Assembly (NCBI GenBank): GCA_041738285.1
Contig: JBGSQB010000022.1
Location: forward strand, 1-62,723
Direction of reading: 5' to 3'
DNA length: 62,723 bases
DNA from: SZUA-521 sp041738285
GTDB lineage: Bacteria; Pseudomonadota; Gammaproteobacteria; Pseudomonadales; Azotimanducaceae
Made by a program: the position numbers and the translations under genes. Shown piece by piece: positions 9,358 to 18,367 of the stretch (position 1 is its first letter; each line of letters opens with the position of its first letter). Below the pieces are notes generated by a model. The model ran no database searches and was not told the origin of the DNA. It saw only the letters and a list, made by a program, of their open reading frames with translations.

Positions 9358-10793
9358 GTGACGCGCTGACTGCCGCACGCAACGCTATCCTCACGCCTGC
9401 ATCGCTGACCGAAGCCGCCCTTGGCGACGTGGTCGCGAGACTGTCCGGTGGTGGCATCGATTTTGGCGAGTTGTACTTTCAGGCGACGCGCAGCGAGAGC
9501 TGGGGTCTCGAAGATGGCATCGTCAAGGATGGCTCATTCAGCGCCGATCGCGGCGTAGGCGTGCGCGCGCTGTCCGGTGAGAAGACGGGTTTCGCATACT
9601 CGGATGACATCACGGCAAACGCCTTGAGTGATGCGGTCCAAGCGGCGCGCAGTATCGTCGTTCACGGTGGCAGCGGCACTTCGCCCAAGCTGACTGCAGT
9701 GAAGGCACCTACGCGCTATGGCGCGATCGACCCGCTGTCTTCCCTCGACGAAGCCGACAAGATTGCCTTGCTGCAACGCATCGATGCTCAGGCACGTCGG
9801 GAGGACCCGCGCGTCACTCAGGTAAATGCCCGTGTATCGATGGTCCATGAACTCAACCTCGTGGTGGCCACCGACGGCACGCTCGCAGCCGACGAACGAC
9901 CGCTCGTGCGATTGGATGTGAGCGTCATCGTCGAGCAAGGCGGGCGCCGTGAGCGCGGTTCAGCCGGCGCAGGTGGCCGCGTCTCGCTGGCCACGTTTCT
10001 GGCCGGGGATGGTGGCCTTGCACTCGCGCGCGAAGCGGTGCGCATCGCGCTCGTCGCATTGGAAGCAACGGTCGCGCCCGCAGGCCCAATGACTGTGGTG
10101 CTTGGTCCGGGATGGCCGGGTGTGCTCCTGCACGAGGCTGTGGGTCATGGACTCGAGGGCGACTTCAACCGCAAGGGGAGCTCGGCGTTCTCCGGGCGCA
10201 TCGGCGAGCAGGTGGCATCGCCGCTGTGCACTGTCGTCGACGATGGCACGTTGATCGATCGCCGCGGTTCGCTGACCGTCGACGATGAAGGTACACCGAC
10301 GCAGCGCAATGTTCTGATCGAGAACGGCATTCTGAGGGGCTATCTGCAAGACAAGCACAATGCGCGACTGATGAACACGACGAGCACGGGCAATGGTCGA
10401 CGTCAGTCGTATGCGCACCTGCCGATGCCGCGCATGACCAACACGTTCATGCTCGCCGGCGCGCATGACCCTGCGGAGATTCTTTCGAGCGTCGAGCGAG
10501 GCATCTATGCGGTGAACTTCGGCGGCGGCCAGGTCGATATCACATCCGGCAAGTTCGTGTTCTCCACCACTGAGGCCTATCTGGTCGAGAATGGCCGCGT
10601 CACGCGACCGGTGAAAGGTGCAACGCTCATCGGAAGCGGCCCTGAGGTGATGACGCGGATCTCCATGGTCGGTAACGATCTTGCGCTCGATGCTGGCGTT
10701 GGTGTGTGCGGCAAGGATGGCCAGTCGGTCGCCGTCGGTGTCGGGCAGCCGACTTTGAAGGTGGATCAGATCACGGTCGGCGGCACCGGATGA
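9354..10793 (+). CDS. tldD: Metalloprotease TldD
   Basis: TldD is the catalytic, zinc-dependent half of the TldD/TldE protease, known for microcin B17 maturation, CcdA degradation and trimming of modified peptides. The protein is 479 residues. The family HExxxH zinc motif is at His260-Glu261...His264 (HEAVGH). The GTG start at 9354 overlaps the yhdP stop (GTGA). Its partner pmbA is 500 bp downstream with darP inserted on the opposite strand. The last 28 bases overlap the 3' end of darP. Confidence 0.97.
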   Translation: MSDALTAARNAILTPASLTEAALGDVVARLSGGGIDFGELYFQATRSESWGLEDGIVKDGSFSADRGVGVRALSGEKTGFAYSDDITANALSDAVQAARSIVVHGGSGTSPKLTAVKAPTRYGAIDPLSSLDEADKIALLQRIDAQARREDPRVTQVNARVSMVHELNLVVATDGTLAADERPLVRLDVSVIVEQGGRRERGSAGAGGRVSLATFLAGDGGLALAREAVRIALVALEATVAPAGPMTVVLGPGWPGVLLHEAVGHGLEGDFNRKGSSAFSGRIGEQVASPLCTVVDDGTLIDRRGSLTVDDEGTPTQRNVLIENGILRGYLQDKHNARLMNTTSTGNGRRQSYAHLPMPRMTNTFMLAGAHDPAEILSSVERGIYAVNFGGGQVDITSGKFVFSTTEAYLVENGRVTRPVKGATLIGSGPEVMTRISMVGNDLALDAGVGVCGKDGQSVAVGVGQPTLKVDQITVGGTG

Positions 10794-11272
10794 TCGTCGA
10801 CGATGTCGCGCAGCAGCCGGAACAAGGCCCGCGTGTAAGCGGTTTCCTCGGGACGGCTGCGCACGCGCCGCACCAGCAGCCGAACCTTTTGCACATCGGT
10901 ATGTGGATAAGCGGACACGAACTCGGTCAGCGCGCCGTCATCGTCGATCAAGCGGCTGCGCCACTGCTCCAGGCTGTGATGCGTGTATCGTGCATTGGCG
11001 CTCTTACCTTCGAGCGCCGCGAGCGCGACTTCGATTTCCGCGACGTCGACGCGACGCATGAGGCGGCCGATCAGTTGCGTGTGGCGGCGCCGCGCAATAT
11101 GGCTGGTGATGCGAGCATGTTCGGACAATACACGGCGCAGTTCGTCGGCTACGGGAATCTGATCGAGCTGTTCGGGGTTGAGCGCCGCGAGCCTGACACC
11201 AATCGCGCGCAGGCGATGAGCCTCACGTTTCTGCGCCGACTTGCTCTCGGTGATCTCGATCTCGTCCGACAT
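10766..11272 (-). CDS. darP: Ribosome-associated protein DarP (YjgA, DUF615)
   Basis: DarP binds late 50S assembly intermediates and promotes maturation of the peptidyl transferase centre. The 168-residue product is charged and alpha-helical throughout, with an N-terminal E/K-rich segment (SDEIEITESKSAQKREA) and the conserved C-terminal helix RSRPEETAYTRALFRLLRD. It lies between the tldD and pmbA halves on the other strand, as in many gammaproteobacteria. Its 3' end overlaps the tldD 3' end by 28 bp. Confidence 0.93.
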   Translation of the reverse strand: MSDEIEITESKSAQKREAHRLRAIGVRLAALNPEQLDQIPVADELRRVLSEHARITSHIARRRHTQLIGRLMRRVDVAEIEVALAALEGKSANARYTHHSLEQWRSRLIDDDGALTEFVSAYPHTDVQKVRLLVRRVRSRPEETAYTRALFRLLRDIVDDHPVPPTVI

Positions 11273-11299
11273 TGAAAAACACTACCACGACGGCGGCGC

Positions 11300-12649
11300 A
11301 TGAACGACACAATTGACGGCAGCACGCAGGCAGAGCAACAGCGACTGGCCGATCTGGTGGGAGGCATCCTCGACCTTGCCAGACAATCAGGCGCGGATGC
11401 CGCGGAAGTGGCGGCCACCGAAGACTCCGGCCTATCAGTGAGTGTGCGGATGGGCGATCTCGAGACCGTCGAATTCAATCGGGACAAGGGATTCGGAATC
11501 GCGGTTTACTTCGATGGCCACAAGGGCACGGCGAGCACCTCCGACACGTCGGCGGAGGCGATCGCAGCGACGGTGGCTGCCGCGTGCAACATCGCGCGAT
11601 TCACCGAAGCGGATCCGTGCAACGGGCTCGCAGACGCCGACCGGATGGCGGTCGACTTCCCGGACCTCGACCTCTTTCATCCATGGACAGTCGATACCGA
11701 CGAAGCGCGCGCCATCGCCCTGCGCGCCGAGGCGGTAGCGCGCGGCGCAGACGCGCGCATCGTCAACTCCGAAGGTGCAAGCGTTAGTACCCATCAGGTG
11801 CTTGGCGTATACGGCAACAGTCATGGATTCATGGGCACTCAGGTCGCGACGCGCCATGGCATCTCATGCGCCGTGATCGCAGCCGATGATCAAGGCATGC
11901 AGCGCGATCATTGGTACACGGTGGCGCGTCGTAGCGACCGCCTGGATACGCCAGAGATGATTGGTGCGGAAGCTGCGCGTCGCGCACTGGCACGCCTCGG
12001 GGCGCATTCGGTGCCTACTGGCAAGTACCCGGTGTTGTTCGCGGCGGAGGCGTCGGGCAGCTTGTTCGGCCATCTGATCGGTGCGCTCTCGGGCGGTGCA
12101 CTCTATCGTCGCGCCTCATTCCTGCTGGATTCCATCGGCCGGCAGTTGCTGCCCAAAGGCATTGACGTGGTTGAACGTCCGCGGCTGCGCGGCGGCTTGT
12201 CGAGCGCGTCGTTCGATTCCGAAGGCGTCGCGACGTGCGACAAGGCTTTTGTCGATGACGGTGTCGTCGCAAGCTACGTGCTCGGGACGTACTCGGCGCG
12301 CAGACTGGGGTTGAGTTCAACGGGCAACGCCGGTGGTGTGCATAACCTGACCGTACGCGGCACGCGTGAGCCTGTCGCGACGCTGCTCGCGCGAATGGGC
12401 CGTGGGCTCGTCGTCACAGAGCTCATGGGTCAAGGGATCAACATGGTGACGGGTGACTACTCTCGCGGCGCTGCGGGATTCTGGATCGAGAACGGCACCA
12501 TCGCGCATGCGGTTGCGGAAGTGACGATTGCCGGCAATCTCACTGACATGTTCGGTGCAATCGTTGGCCTCGGCGATGACCTCGATGCCCGCTTCAACGT
12601 GCAGTCGGGCTCGGTGCTGATCGAGCAGATGACGATCGCGGGCACCTGA
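11300..12649 (+). CDS. pmbA: Metalloprotease accessory subunit PmbA/TldE
   Basis: PmbA (TldE) is the non-catalytic partner that forms the heterodimer with TldD. The 449-residue length and the C-terminal glycine-rich region (LMGQGINMVTGDYSRGAAGFW) match the U62 family. The HExxxH zinc motif seen in TldD is absent here, as expected for TldE. The start codon at 11300 is 27 bases from the divergent darP start, so the promoter must lie in or beside darP. The 3' end faces mgtE with an 8-base gap. Confidence 0.96.
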   Translation: MNDTIDGSTQAEQQRLADLVGGILDLARQSGADAAEVAATEDSGLSVSVRMGDLETVEFNRDKGFGIAVYFDGHKGTASTSDTSAEAIAATVAAACNIARFTEADPCNGLADADRMAVDFPDLDLFHPWTVDTDEARAIALRAEAVARGADARIVNSEGASVSTHQVLGVYGNSHGFMGTQVATRHGISCAVIAADDQGMQRDHWYTVARRSDRLDTPEMIGAEAARRALARLGAHSVPTGKYPVLFAAEASGSLFGHLIGALSGGALYRRASFLLDSIGRQLLPKGIDVVERPRLRGGLSSASFDSEGVATCDKAFVDDGVVASYVLGTYSARRLGLSSTGNAGGVHNLTVRGTREPVATLLARMGRGLVVTELMGQGINMVTGDYSRGAAGFWIENGTIAHAVAEVTIAGNLTDMFGAIVGLGDDLDARFNVQSGSVLIEQMTIAGT

Positions 12650-12657
12650 GCTCTGCG

Positions 12658-14007
12658 CTATAGGTACGCGATCGTCGCCAGCCCCAGGAAGACGAAGAAA
12701 CCGGCAACGTCCGTGACCGTCGTCAGCACCACACCGCCGGCCAGCGCCGGGTCGATCCTCATGCGCTGCAGTATCTCTGGCAGGAGACTGCCCGCAACTG
12801 CGGCCACGACCATGTTCAGTACAATGGCGATGCCGATCAGGGCGCCGAGCGTGCGGTCGTCGAACAGATAGGCAGTTCCTGCCGCGACCAACGCCGCCCA
12901 AAGCACGCCATTGATCAGCGACACCACCACTTCCCGGTTCAACAGCCACATGAGGTTGCTCGAGGAAATCTGACCGAGCGCCTGGCCGCGAATCATCAGT
13001 GTCAGTGTCTGTGTGCCCGCGATGCCCCCCATGCTGGCGACGATCGGCATGAGAATGGCGAGGGCGACCACCTTCGCGATGGTGTCTTCGAATACGTCGA
13101 TGACGGCTGCGGCGAGCAGGGCGGTGAGGAGATTCACGCCGAGCCAAACAGCCCGACTGCGCGCGGAGCGGAAGATCGGCGCGAACGTGTCTTCGTCGAC
13201 GTCGAGCCCCGCACGCGCAAGCATCGTTTCGTCCGCGTCTTCGATGATGACGTCGACCACATCGTCGACGGTGATGCGCCCGACCACCAGCCCCTGCGCA
13301 TCGACGACCGGTGCGGATACGAGGTCCTGATCGGCAAAGATGTGCGCGACTTCAGCGTCTGACATGGTCACGGGAATTGCCTCGACGTCCACGTCCATCA
13401 CTTCGCGCACGATGACACTCGGATCGGTCGAGACGAGCCTTGCAAGCCGAAGTACACCGACGTACTCGTCGCGATCGTTGACGACGATCAGGCTGTCGGT
13501 CGACTCTGGGAGATCTCGGTAGCGTCGCAGATAGCGCAGCACCAGCTCGAGCGTGTGGCGAGGCCTGATGGTGATGAAGTCCGTGTTCATCAGGCCGCCG
13601 GCGGAGTCTTCAGCGTACGCCAGGACCTGCTCCACTCTGCTGCGCTGATGCGCAGCCATCGAGTTCAGGACCTGCGTCGTGATCGTGTCGGGCAGCTGCT
13701 GCAGGATGTCTGCGAAGTCGTCGGTGTCCAGTTCCTCGGCTGCCGCCAGCAGTTCCTCTGTACCCATCTGAGCCAAGAACGCGGCGCGGACGTCATCGCC
13801 GAGGTATTGCAATACCTGGTGAGAGGTCTCAGCGTCGATCAGCTCCCACACGACCTGGCGCACCCGCGTGGGTGTGGACTCGAGCAGATCGGCGATCTCC
13901 TGCGGTCGCATCGACTCGAGCAGAACCCGCATTTCCGCGAGCGTGCCGTCATCGACGGAACGGACGACTTCAGCGAGTTGATCGCGAAAGGTCGTCTGCT
14001 GACCCAT
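12658..14007 (-). CDS. mgtE: Magnesium transporter MgtE
   Basis: MgtE is a homodimeric Mg2+ channel gated by cytosolic Mg2+. The 449-residue protein shows the N domain at about residues 20-130 (helical repeats with ADLLE, DDFADIL), two CBS domains at about 135-255, a plug helix, and five membrane segments from about 285 to the end. The membrane core contains the conserved GIAGTQTLTL motif. The ATG at 14007 overlaps the npr stop (TGATG), so it belongs to the rpoN-npr operon by position. No separate Mg2+ leader element is possible at this junction. Confidence 0.96.
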   Translation of the reverse strand: MGQQTTFRDQLAEVVRSVDDGTLAEMRVLLESMRPQEIADLLESTPTRVRQVVWELIDAETSHQVLQYLGDDVRAAFLAQMGTEELLAAAEELDTDDFADILQQLPDTITTQVLNSMAAHQRSRVEQVLAYAEDSAGGLMNTDFITIRPRHTLELVLRYLRRYRDLPESTDSLIVVNDRDEYVGVLRLARLVSTDPSVIVREVMDVDVEAIPVTMSDAEVAHIFADQDLVSAPVVDAQGLVVGRITVDDVVDVIIEDADETMLARAGLDVDEDTFAPIFRSARSRAVWLGVNLLTALLAAAVIDVFEDTIAKVVALAILMPIVASMGGIAGTQTLTLMIRGQALGQISSSNLMWLLNREVVVSLINGVLWAALVAAGTAYLFDDRTLGALIGIAIVLNMVVAAVAGSLLPEILQRMRIDPALAGGVVLTTVTDVAGFFVFLGLATIAYL

Positions 14008-14276
14008 CACTCGTCTTCGCCGAAGCGCGCCGCAATCAGGTTGACAATTGCGGCCATGGCTTCGATTTCGTCGACTCCCGTAGTGCGCAGCGTCAGCGAC
14101 TGCCCTTTGGAAGCGGCCAGCAGCATGATGCTCATGATGCTCTTGCCGTCGACTCGTTTGCCGTTGACTTCGATCTGCACGGTTGAGCCAAAACGCTTGG
14201 CTTCATTGACGAACTTGGACGCCGCGCGAGCATGCAGTCCGAGCTTGTTCACGATATCTACGGTTTGCTCCTGCAT
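14007..14276 (-). CDS. ptsO: HPr-family phosphocarrier protein (NPr type)
   Basis: This is the phosphocarrier of the nitrogen-related phosphotransferase system (PTS-Ntr), passing phosphate from EI-Ntr to EIIA-Ntr (PtsN). The 89-residue product has the phosphorylatable His15 in GLHARAA. It also has Ser46 in the KSIM motif, which resembles the regulatory serine site of HPr. It sits between rapZ and mgtE in the rpoN operon, which marks it as NPr (ptsO/npr) rather than sugar-PTS HPr. No EI-Ntr gene is in this window. Confidence 0.94.
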   Translation of the reverse strand: MQEQTVDIVNKLGLHARAASKFVNEAKRFGSTVQIEVNGKRVDGKSIMSIMLLAASKGQSLTLRTTGVDEIEAMAAIVNLIAARFGEDE

Positions 14277-14279
14277 TGG

Positions 14280-15143
14280 CTACACTAGTTCGCGGTGTCG
14301 TACGAGCACATGGGCGAGCGTCTTGCGAAAGTGGTCGCCGAGCTGCTCCGCCATATAGACCGAGCGGTGCTGGCCGCCGGTGCAGCCAATTGCCACCGTG
14401 ATGTAGATTCGATTGTTCGATTCGAACTTGGGCAGCCAGTCCTCTAGAAATTTGCGGATGTCCTCGTACATCGTGCGCACATCCGGTTCTGCTTCGAGGT
14501 ACTGCTGCACGGGTGCGTCCTTGCCGGTCAACTTGCGCAGCTCCGGGACCCAGTGAGGATTCGGTAGGCAGCGCAGGTCATACACGAGATCGCTATCTAC
14601 GGGCACGCCGAACTTGAAGCCGAACGACCGGAACAACAGCGAAATGCCCACCGCAGTGCGAGTCGTGACCCGCGCCTTGATCAGGTCGACAAGGCCTGGT
14701 GTCGACAACTGTGTCGTGTCGATGGTGAGGTCAGCGAGATCGGCGATGCTGGTCAGAAGGTCCCGTTCGGCTTCTATGGCTTGGCGCAAGTCCATCAGTG
14801 AGCTCGTCAGCGGGTGGCGGCGGCGGGTTTCGCTGAAGCGCTTCACGAGCGTCGGGCCGAGTGCATCGAGGTAGATCACTTCGCAATCGAGGTCCATTCG
14901 GTCCAGCGACAGCAGAATCTCCGGGAAGCGCTGCAGGTCGGCAGCAGAGTTGCGGGCGTCTATGCTCACTGCCATGTGCTGCCCGCGCTGATCTGCGGCT
15001 GTGGTCCGCAGCGCGTTGTGCACCAGCGCCGGCAAAAGACCGACCGGCAGATTGTCGATGGCGTTGTAGCCGGCGTCCTCGAGTACGTGCAGCGCGGTGC
15101 TCTTGCCCGAACCCGAACGCCCACTGATGATCACGAGCTTCAT
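14280..15143 (-). CDS. rapZ: RNase adapter protein RapZ
   Basis: RapZ binds UDP-GlcNAc/GlcN6P-pathway signals and the sRNA GlmZ and directs RNase E cleavage, tuning amino-sugar synthesis for the envelope. The product is 287 residues. The Walker A motif GRSGSGKS is at residues 8-15 and the C-terminal RNA-binding region contains the conserved GCTGGQHRSVYMAE stretch. The ATG at 15143 was preferred over an in-frame start at 15242, because the extra 33 residues do not resemble family members and would overlap ptsN. GlmZ/GlmY homologues were not seen in the window. Confidence 0.95.
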   Translation of the reverse strand: MKLVIISGRSGSGKSTALHVLEDAGYNAIDNLPVGLLPALVHNALRTTAADQRGQHMAVSIDARNSAADLQRFPEILLSLDRMDLDCEVIYLDALGPTLVKRFSETRRRHPLTSSLMDLRQAIEAERDLLTSIADLADLTIDTTQLSTPGLVDLIKARVTTRTAVGISLLFRSFGFKFGVPVDSDLVYDLRCLPNPHWVPELRKLTGKDAPVQQYLEAEPDVRTMYEDIRKFLEDWLPKFESNNRIYITVAIGCTGGQHRSVYMAEQLGDHFRKTLAHVLVRHRELV

Positions 15144-15153
15144 CGAGTATTGA

Positions 15154-15618
15154 TCAGGCGGCTTCGAGCAGCGAGTGTATCCGGCTGTAGAGGGCTTTGT
15201 CCGTGGTGCAGGCTCGAAGTTCGGTCCGATTGTCCGCGTCACCCAAAACGGCGGCGAGTTTGGCGAGCATCTTCAGATGCAGATCGTGACCATCCGATGG
15301 CGCGATCAGCACGAATACGAGCGTCACCGGTTCGTCGTCCGGGGCGTCGAAGTCGACCCCATTGTCGAGCTTGAACAGCGCCCCCAGGGCTTCCCCGCGT
15401 CCTTCGAGCCGGCAGTGCGGGATCGCGACACCATCGCCCAGGCCCGTGCTACCGAGCCGCTCGCGGGCCATGAGGTGATCGAACACCATGCGCGCATCCA
15501 CACCTTCGTGCGCGGTCGCAATCACTTCGCTTGCCAGTTCAAGCAATCGTTTCTTACTGGATGCGCCTTCGAGCGTCCGTGTGCAGGTAGGCCCCAAAAT
15601 GGAATGGAAGTCGATCAC
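15154..15618 (-). CDS. ptsN: PTS IIA-like nitrogen regulatory protein PtsN
   Basis: PtsN (EIIA-Ntr) is the terminal phosphoacceptor of PTS-Ntr and regulates potassium transport and stress responses by protein contacts. The 154-residue product has the phosphorylated histidine at His68 in the AIPHCR motif. It ends with a typical EIIA helix (YSRIHSLLEA). Gene order rpoN-hpf-ptsN-rapZ-npr is the canonical arrangement. Confidence 0.96.
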   Translation of the reverse strand: MIDFHSILGPTCTRTLEGASSKKRLLELASEVIATAHEGVDARMVFDHLMARERLGSTGLGDGVAIPHCRLEGRGEALGALFKLDNGVDFDAPDDEPVTLVFVLIAPSDGHDLHLKMLAKLAAVLGDADNRTELRACTTDKALYSRIHSLLEAA

Positions 15619-15681
15619 TGGACCTGGCCCGGAAAATCGGTCGCGGATTGTAGGGCACGGGCTGCGCCCGCGTCACCTGCT

Positions 15682-15981
15682 TCAGCCGCGCTGGTGCCGC
15701 TGGGTCACCTTCTCTTTGTGCTTGACGATCTGGCGATCGAGTTTGTCGATCAGAGCGTCGATCGCCGCATACAGATCGCCGGACGTCGCGTCGGCGAACA
15801 GATCCGCGCCGCTCGTGTGCACGGTCGCTTCTGCTTTGTGCTCGAGTTTCTCGACCGAGAGCACCACGTGTACGTTGGTGATGTGGTCGTAGTGTCGTTC
15901 AAGGCGGTCGAACTTGCCGATCACGTAGCTGCGCAGAGCGTCGGTGACGTCGATGTGATGACCGCTTACGGAGAGCTGCAT
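15682..15981 (-). CDS. hpf: Ribosome hibernation promoting factor HPF (short form)
   Basis: HPF binds the 30S decoding centre in stationary phase and promotes 100S dimer formation together with RMF. The 99-residue product is the short form, with the beta-alpha-beta-beta-beta-alpha fold and a basic C-terminal helix (LIDKLDRQIVKHKEKVTQR). A clear AGGAG ribosome-binding site precedes the ATG on the minus strand. A 138-bp gap separates it from rpoN. That gap carries a 7-bp GC hairpin (16043-16049 with 16057-16063) but no T-run. Confidence 0.95.
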   Translation of the reverse strand: MQLSVSGHHIDVTDALRSYVIGKFDRLERHYDHITNVHVVLSVEKLEHKAEATVHTSGADLFADATSGDLYAAIDALIDKLDRQIVKHKEKVTQRHQRG

Positions 15982-16119
15982 GGGCCGACTCCTGTTGTGA
16001 AAAAAAGGTGGCGTTTAGGAAACTCTGGACAAGCTGCGTGAGCGCGCCGCATGGCTCGGCGCGAAATTTGGGTAGAGCTGTTATTGGTGGCTGCTGGGGC
16101 GTAGTGGACGCCCGAGGGA

Positions 16120-17586
16120 TCAGACGAGCCGTTTGCGTTCGTTTGACGGTGGAATCGAAAGCAGTTCGCGGTACTTCGCAACGGTTCTTCGGGCCACGTT
16201 GATGTTCTGTTCGGTCAGTATGGCTGCGATCTTGCTGTCGCTCAACGGCTTCTTGGGATTCTCATCGGCGGTGAGCTTCTTGATGAGTGCGCGGATCGCC
16301 GTACTCGAGACCTCGCCACCCGTTGATGTGCCGAGGTGGCTCGAAAAGAAGTACTTGAGCTCGAATACGCCGCGCGGTGTGTGCATGTACTTACGTGTGG
16401 TGACCCGTGAAATGGTCGATTCGTGCATGCTGACCGCTTCGGCGATTTCGTTCAGCACCAGCGGTTTCATCGCTTCCTCCCCGTATTCCAGGAATCCGCG
16501 CTGATGTTCGACGATGCGGGTCGCCACCTTGAGCAGGGTTTCGTTGCGGCTGATCAGACTCTTCAGGAACCACCGCGCCTCCTGCAGGTTGTTTTTCAGG
16601 TAGGCGTTGTCCGCGCTCGAATCCGCGCGCCTTACGAGGCCGGCGTATTCGGGATTGATCCGTAGTCGAGGCGCCGCGTCCGCATTCAATTCCACCAGCC
16701 ATTTGTTCTTGACCTTGCGCACGATGACGTCCGGAATGACGTATTCGGTATTGTCGCTGCCGATGCCTGCGCCCGGTCGCGGGTTCAAGGACTGAATCAG
16801 TCGCACGACGTCACGCAGTGCTTCGTCTTCCAGCTGGCACTTGCGCTTCAGTCCCGCCAGATCCTGGCTCGCAAGCAGGTCGAGATGACAGTCCACGAGG
16901 TTTCTCGCCTCGGCGACCCAGGGACCGTCATCGGGCAATTGATGCAGTTGAATTGCAAGACACTCGCGCAGGTCGCGTGCAGCGATACCCGGCGGGTCGA
17001 ACTGCTGGATGCGTTTGAGCACAGCAAGATACTCGTCGAGTTCGATATCCAGATGAGGATCGAAGCCCGACATGATCTCTGCATCGGGCACCGTGAGCAG
17101 GCCGTCGGCCCCGATTGCGTCGATGATCGCGCTTGCGATTGCTCGATCGCGATCGGTCATGGGCGTGAGGTTCAGTTGCCACAGCATGTAGTCGATGAGC
17201 GACTCTTCGGTGCCATCCTTTGTATCGGGATCATAGTCATCCGGCAACGCTGGCGCGGCAGGCGCGGTCGCCTGATAGACATCATCCCAGTTGCTGTCGA
17301 CGGCGAGTTCCTCGGGAATCGACTCTTGCCAGTCACCTTCAGCGCCATCGGCGTCGAACACGTCGGTGGTCTCGGGGGCCGGTTCGGACAGATCTCGATC
17401 TTCGCCGAGACGCTGATCCTGATCGTCCTCATCCTCGAGGAGTTCGAGCATCGGGTTGGACTCGATCGCCTGCTGGATCTCCAGTCGCAGATCCATGGTC
17501 GACAGTTGCAGAAGGCGAATCGCCTGCTGCAATTGCGGCGTCATCGTGAGGGACTGACCGAGTTTGAGAGTGAGGGCCTGCTTCAT
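16120..17586 (-). CDS. rpoN: RNA polymerase sigma-54 factor RpoN
   Basis: RpoN recognises -24/-12 promoters and needs an AAA+ activator to open them. The 488-residue product has the glutamine/leucine-rich region I at residues 1-50 (LKLGQSLTMTPQLQQAI), an acidic region II at about 55-110, the core-binding and helix-turn-helix regions, and the RpoN box ARRTVAKYRE at 465-474. One likely target is in this same window: the TGGCAC-N5-TTGC promoter ahead of the pilin gene at the right edge. Confidence 0.98.
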   Translation of the reverse strand: MKQALTLKLGQSLTMTPQLQQAIRLLQLSTMDLRLEIQQAIESNPMLELLEDEDDQDQRLGEDRDLSEPAPETTDVFDADGAEGDWQESIPEELAVDSNWDDVYQATAPAAPALPDDYDPDTKDGTEESLIDYMLWQLNLTPMTDRDRAIASAIIDAIGADGLLTVPDAEIMSGFDPHLDIELDEYLAVLKRIQQFDPPGIAARDLRECLAIQLHQLPDDGPWVAEARNLVDCHLDLLASQDLAGLKRKCQLEDEALRDVVRLIQSLNPRPGAGIGSDNTEYVIPDVIVRKVKNKWLVELNADAAPRLRINPEYAGLVRRADSSADNAYLKNNLQEARWFLKSLISRNETLLKVATRIVEHQRGFLEYGEEAMKPLVLNEIAEAVSMHESTISRVTTRKYMHTPRGVFELKYFFSSHLGTSTGGEVSSTAIRALIKKLTADENPKKPLSDSKIAAILTEQNINVARRTVAKYRELLSIPPSNERKRLV

Positions 17587-17637
17587 ACGTCCGGCTGATA
17601 CTTCATGGCGAGACGAATCGGACCACAGACCGGCAGG

Positions 17638-18363
17638 TCACAGTCTGAATTGCGCTCCCAGGTAAACGTTCCGCACCGTCTCGTTGGATAGTATGGCTTG
17701 AGTATCACCATCGGCAATGATGTTGCCCTGATTGACGATGTAGGCCCGATCGCAGATATCCAGGGTCTCGCGAACGTTGTGATCCGTGATCAGCACACCG
17801 ATGTTCCGGGCCGCGAGGTCTCTGATCATCGACTTGATCTCGTTGACCGAGATCGGGTCGACGCCGGCGAATGGCTCGTCGAGCAGGACGAACTTGGGGT
17901 CGCTTGCGAGGACGCGCGCGATTTCGACGCGTCGCCGCTCGCCCCCAGACAGTCGTTCGCCCATCTGTGTTCGAACGCCTTGCAGATGGAACTCGTCGAG
18001 CAGCTGTTCGAGCCGCGCACCCCGCGAGTCGCGAGACAGTTCCTTGCGCAGCTCGAGAATTGCCAGGATGTTGTCGGCGACCGAGAGCCTGCGGAAAACG
18101 CTCGCTTCCTGCGGCAGATAGCCAAGCCCGAGCCGCGCGCGCATGTGCATGGGTGCATCGGTGATGGTTGCGCCGTCGAGTTCAATGGCGCCACCGTCTG
18201 CCTTGATCAGGCCGACGATCATGTAGAAGCTCGTGGTCTTGCCTGCACCGTTCGGTCCCAGAAGGCCGACGATCTGGCCAGCATGTACGTCCATTGAGAT
18301 GTCGGCAACTGCCACCCGCTGCCCGTAGCGCTTGGTGAGATGACGGGCTTTCAGAACCGTCAT
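17638..18363 (-). CDS. lptB: LPS export ABC transporter ATP-binding protein LptB
   Basis: LptB powers extraction of LPS from the inner membrane as the ATPase of LptB2FG, passing it to LptC, LptA and LptDE. The 241-residue product has Walker A GPNGAGKT at 36-43, signature LSGGERRR and Walker B VLLDEPFAGVD, all canonical. It follows lptA with a 4-base gap and precedes rpoN. lptF and lptG are not in the window. Confidence 0.97.
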   Translation of the reverse strand: MTVLKARHLTKRYGQRVAVADISMDVHAGQIVGLLGPNGAGKTTSFYMIVGLIKADGGAIELDGATITDAPMHMRARLGLGYLPQEASVFRRLSVADNILAILELRKELSRDSRGARLEQLLDEFHLQGVRTQMGERLSGGERRRVEIARVLASDPKFVLLDEPFAGVDPISVNEIKSMIRDLAARNIGVLITDHNVRETLDICDRAYIVNQGNIIADGDTQAILSNETVRNVYLGAQFRL

Positions 18364-18367
18364 CGAT

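Noticed and set aside
14007..14276. Sugar-PTS HPr
   Set aside because: The His15 site is shared, but the rpoN-hpf-ptsN-rapZ context identifies the nitrogen-PTS phosphocarrier.
16043..16063. GC hairpin between rpoN and hpf as an rpoN terminator
   Set aside because: A 7-bp stem is present, but no T-run follows on the minus strand, and hpf is conserved in the same operon.
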